A program made the position numbers and the translations under genes. The notes beneath the pieces were generated by a model. It made no database searches. It worked only from the letters and a program-made list of their open reading frames with translations, and was not told where the DNA came from. Shown in pieces: positions 11,268 through 11,349 of a stretch of DNA of 11,349 nt. This stretch comes from Anaerolineae bacterium. GTDB taxonomy: Bacteria; Chloroflexota; Anaerolineae; JAFGEY01. Within the stretch, counting starts at the first letter, position 1, and each line of letters begins with the position of its first letter. The stretch spans positions 1 to 11,349 of the forward strand of contig JAFGEY010000252.1 of assembly GCA_016931365.1 (NCBI GenBank), in the 5' to 3' direction.

Positions 11268-11349
11268 CTGCTCAGCCACAGTACAAATTTAAAGAAACGC
11301 TAATGCAAAACAAATAAACGCCAGCTATAATGTGCGCTATGAAAATGGA
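11264..11349. mobile_element. Probable edge of an insertion element (runs off window)
   Basis: The MFS coding sequence ends abruptly and the following 86 nt are AT-rich. The new stretch starts GTAACTGCTCAGCC; a terminal GTAA is, as I recall, usual for IS66-type elements. It then shows TATAAT (11326-11331) and ATG at 11339 and 11345, possibly the start of a transposon gene. No transposase sequence and no second end are visible, so this rests on the abrupt break alone. Confidence 0.4.

Overview
The window is bacterial DNA with clear sigma-70 promoters (TTGACA/TATAAT type), strong AAGGAG ribosome binding sites and several perfect hairpin-plus-T terminators. The giant TIR/STAND/WD40 protein, the TrmB-type regulator and the CoA-disulfide reductase/rhodanese/TusA/DsrE2 fusion together suggest a Chloroflexota (Anaerolineae-like) genome. 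This is an inference from gene content; the window contains no rRNA or other phylogenetic marker. Most of the window is GC-rich by eye. Two stretches are visibly more AT-rich and look acquired: about 240-2060, and from about 11264 to the end.

Layout, left to right. (1) 1-128, minus: the start of a TrmB-family regulator, cut by the window edge, with a near-consensus promoter and an inverted repeat over its predicted transcription start. (2) 256-2090, minus: a two-gene operon. It has its own promoter (2063-2090), a 335-aa protein with an RDAVIH motif resembling a HEPN ribonuclease active site, then a membrane-anchored pentapeptide-repeat protein, then a terminator (256-287). I recognise no described system in this pair, and it is the best candidate here for an unnamed toxin or defence module. 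(3) 2094-2434, minus: a weak, possibly decayed ORF with inverted repeats and an orphan promoter-like site. (4) 2511-2768, minus: a small 4Fe-4S ferredoxin with an oddly spaced second cysteine set and a very strong terminator. It is divergent from (5) 2931-7208, plus: a 1425-aa TIR - STAND NTPase - coiled coil - transmembrane helix - coiled coil - 14 x WD40 protein, probably a signalling or biological-conflict protein. (6) 7220-7443, plus: a strong promoter and a 50-aa peptide with a double-glycine-type leader ending VAGG. (7) 7463-7766: a broken fragment resembling the start of a lipoate-protein ligase family gene, then a 48-codon coding-looking remnant, then a terminator at 7816-7844. (8) 7860-10790, plus: a reactive-sulfur operon. 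It has a promoter, an ATTC-N8-GAAT operator, an ArsR-family repressor overlapping by 4 bp (ATGA) a four-module sulfur-transfer fusion enzyme, and a terminator. (9) 10863-11267, plus: a promoter and an MFS transporter that stops after about 116 residues, apparently cut by a mobile element whose edge begins near 11264.

How the genes fit together. The ArsR regulator and the fusion enzyme form an obvious regulated unit for persulfide or CoA-disulfide handling. The TIR/STAND/WD40 gene, the GG-leader peptide and the HEPN-like/pentapeptide operon are all typical of accessory conflict or signalling regions. Nothing in the sequence proves that they work together. No tRNA, rRNA or CRISPR array was seen.
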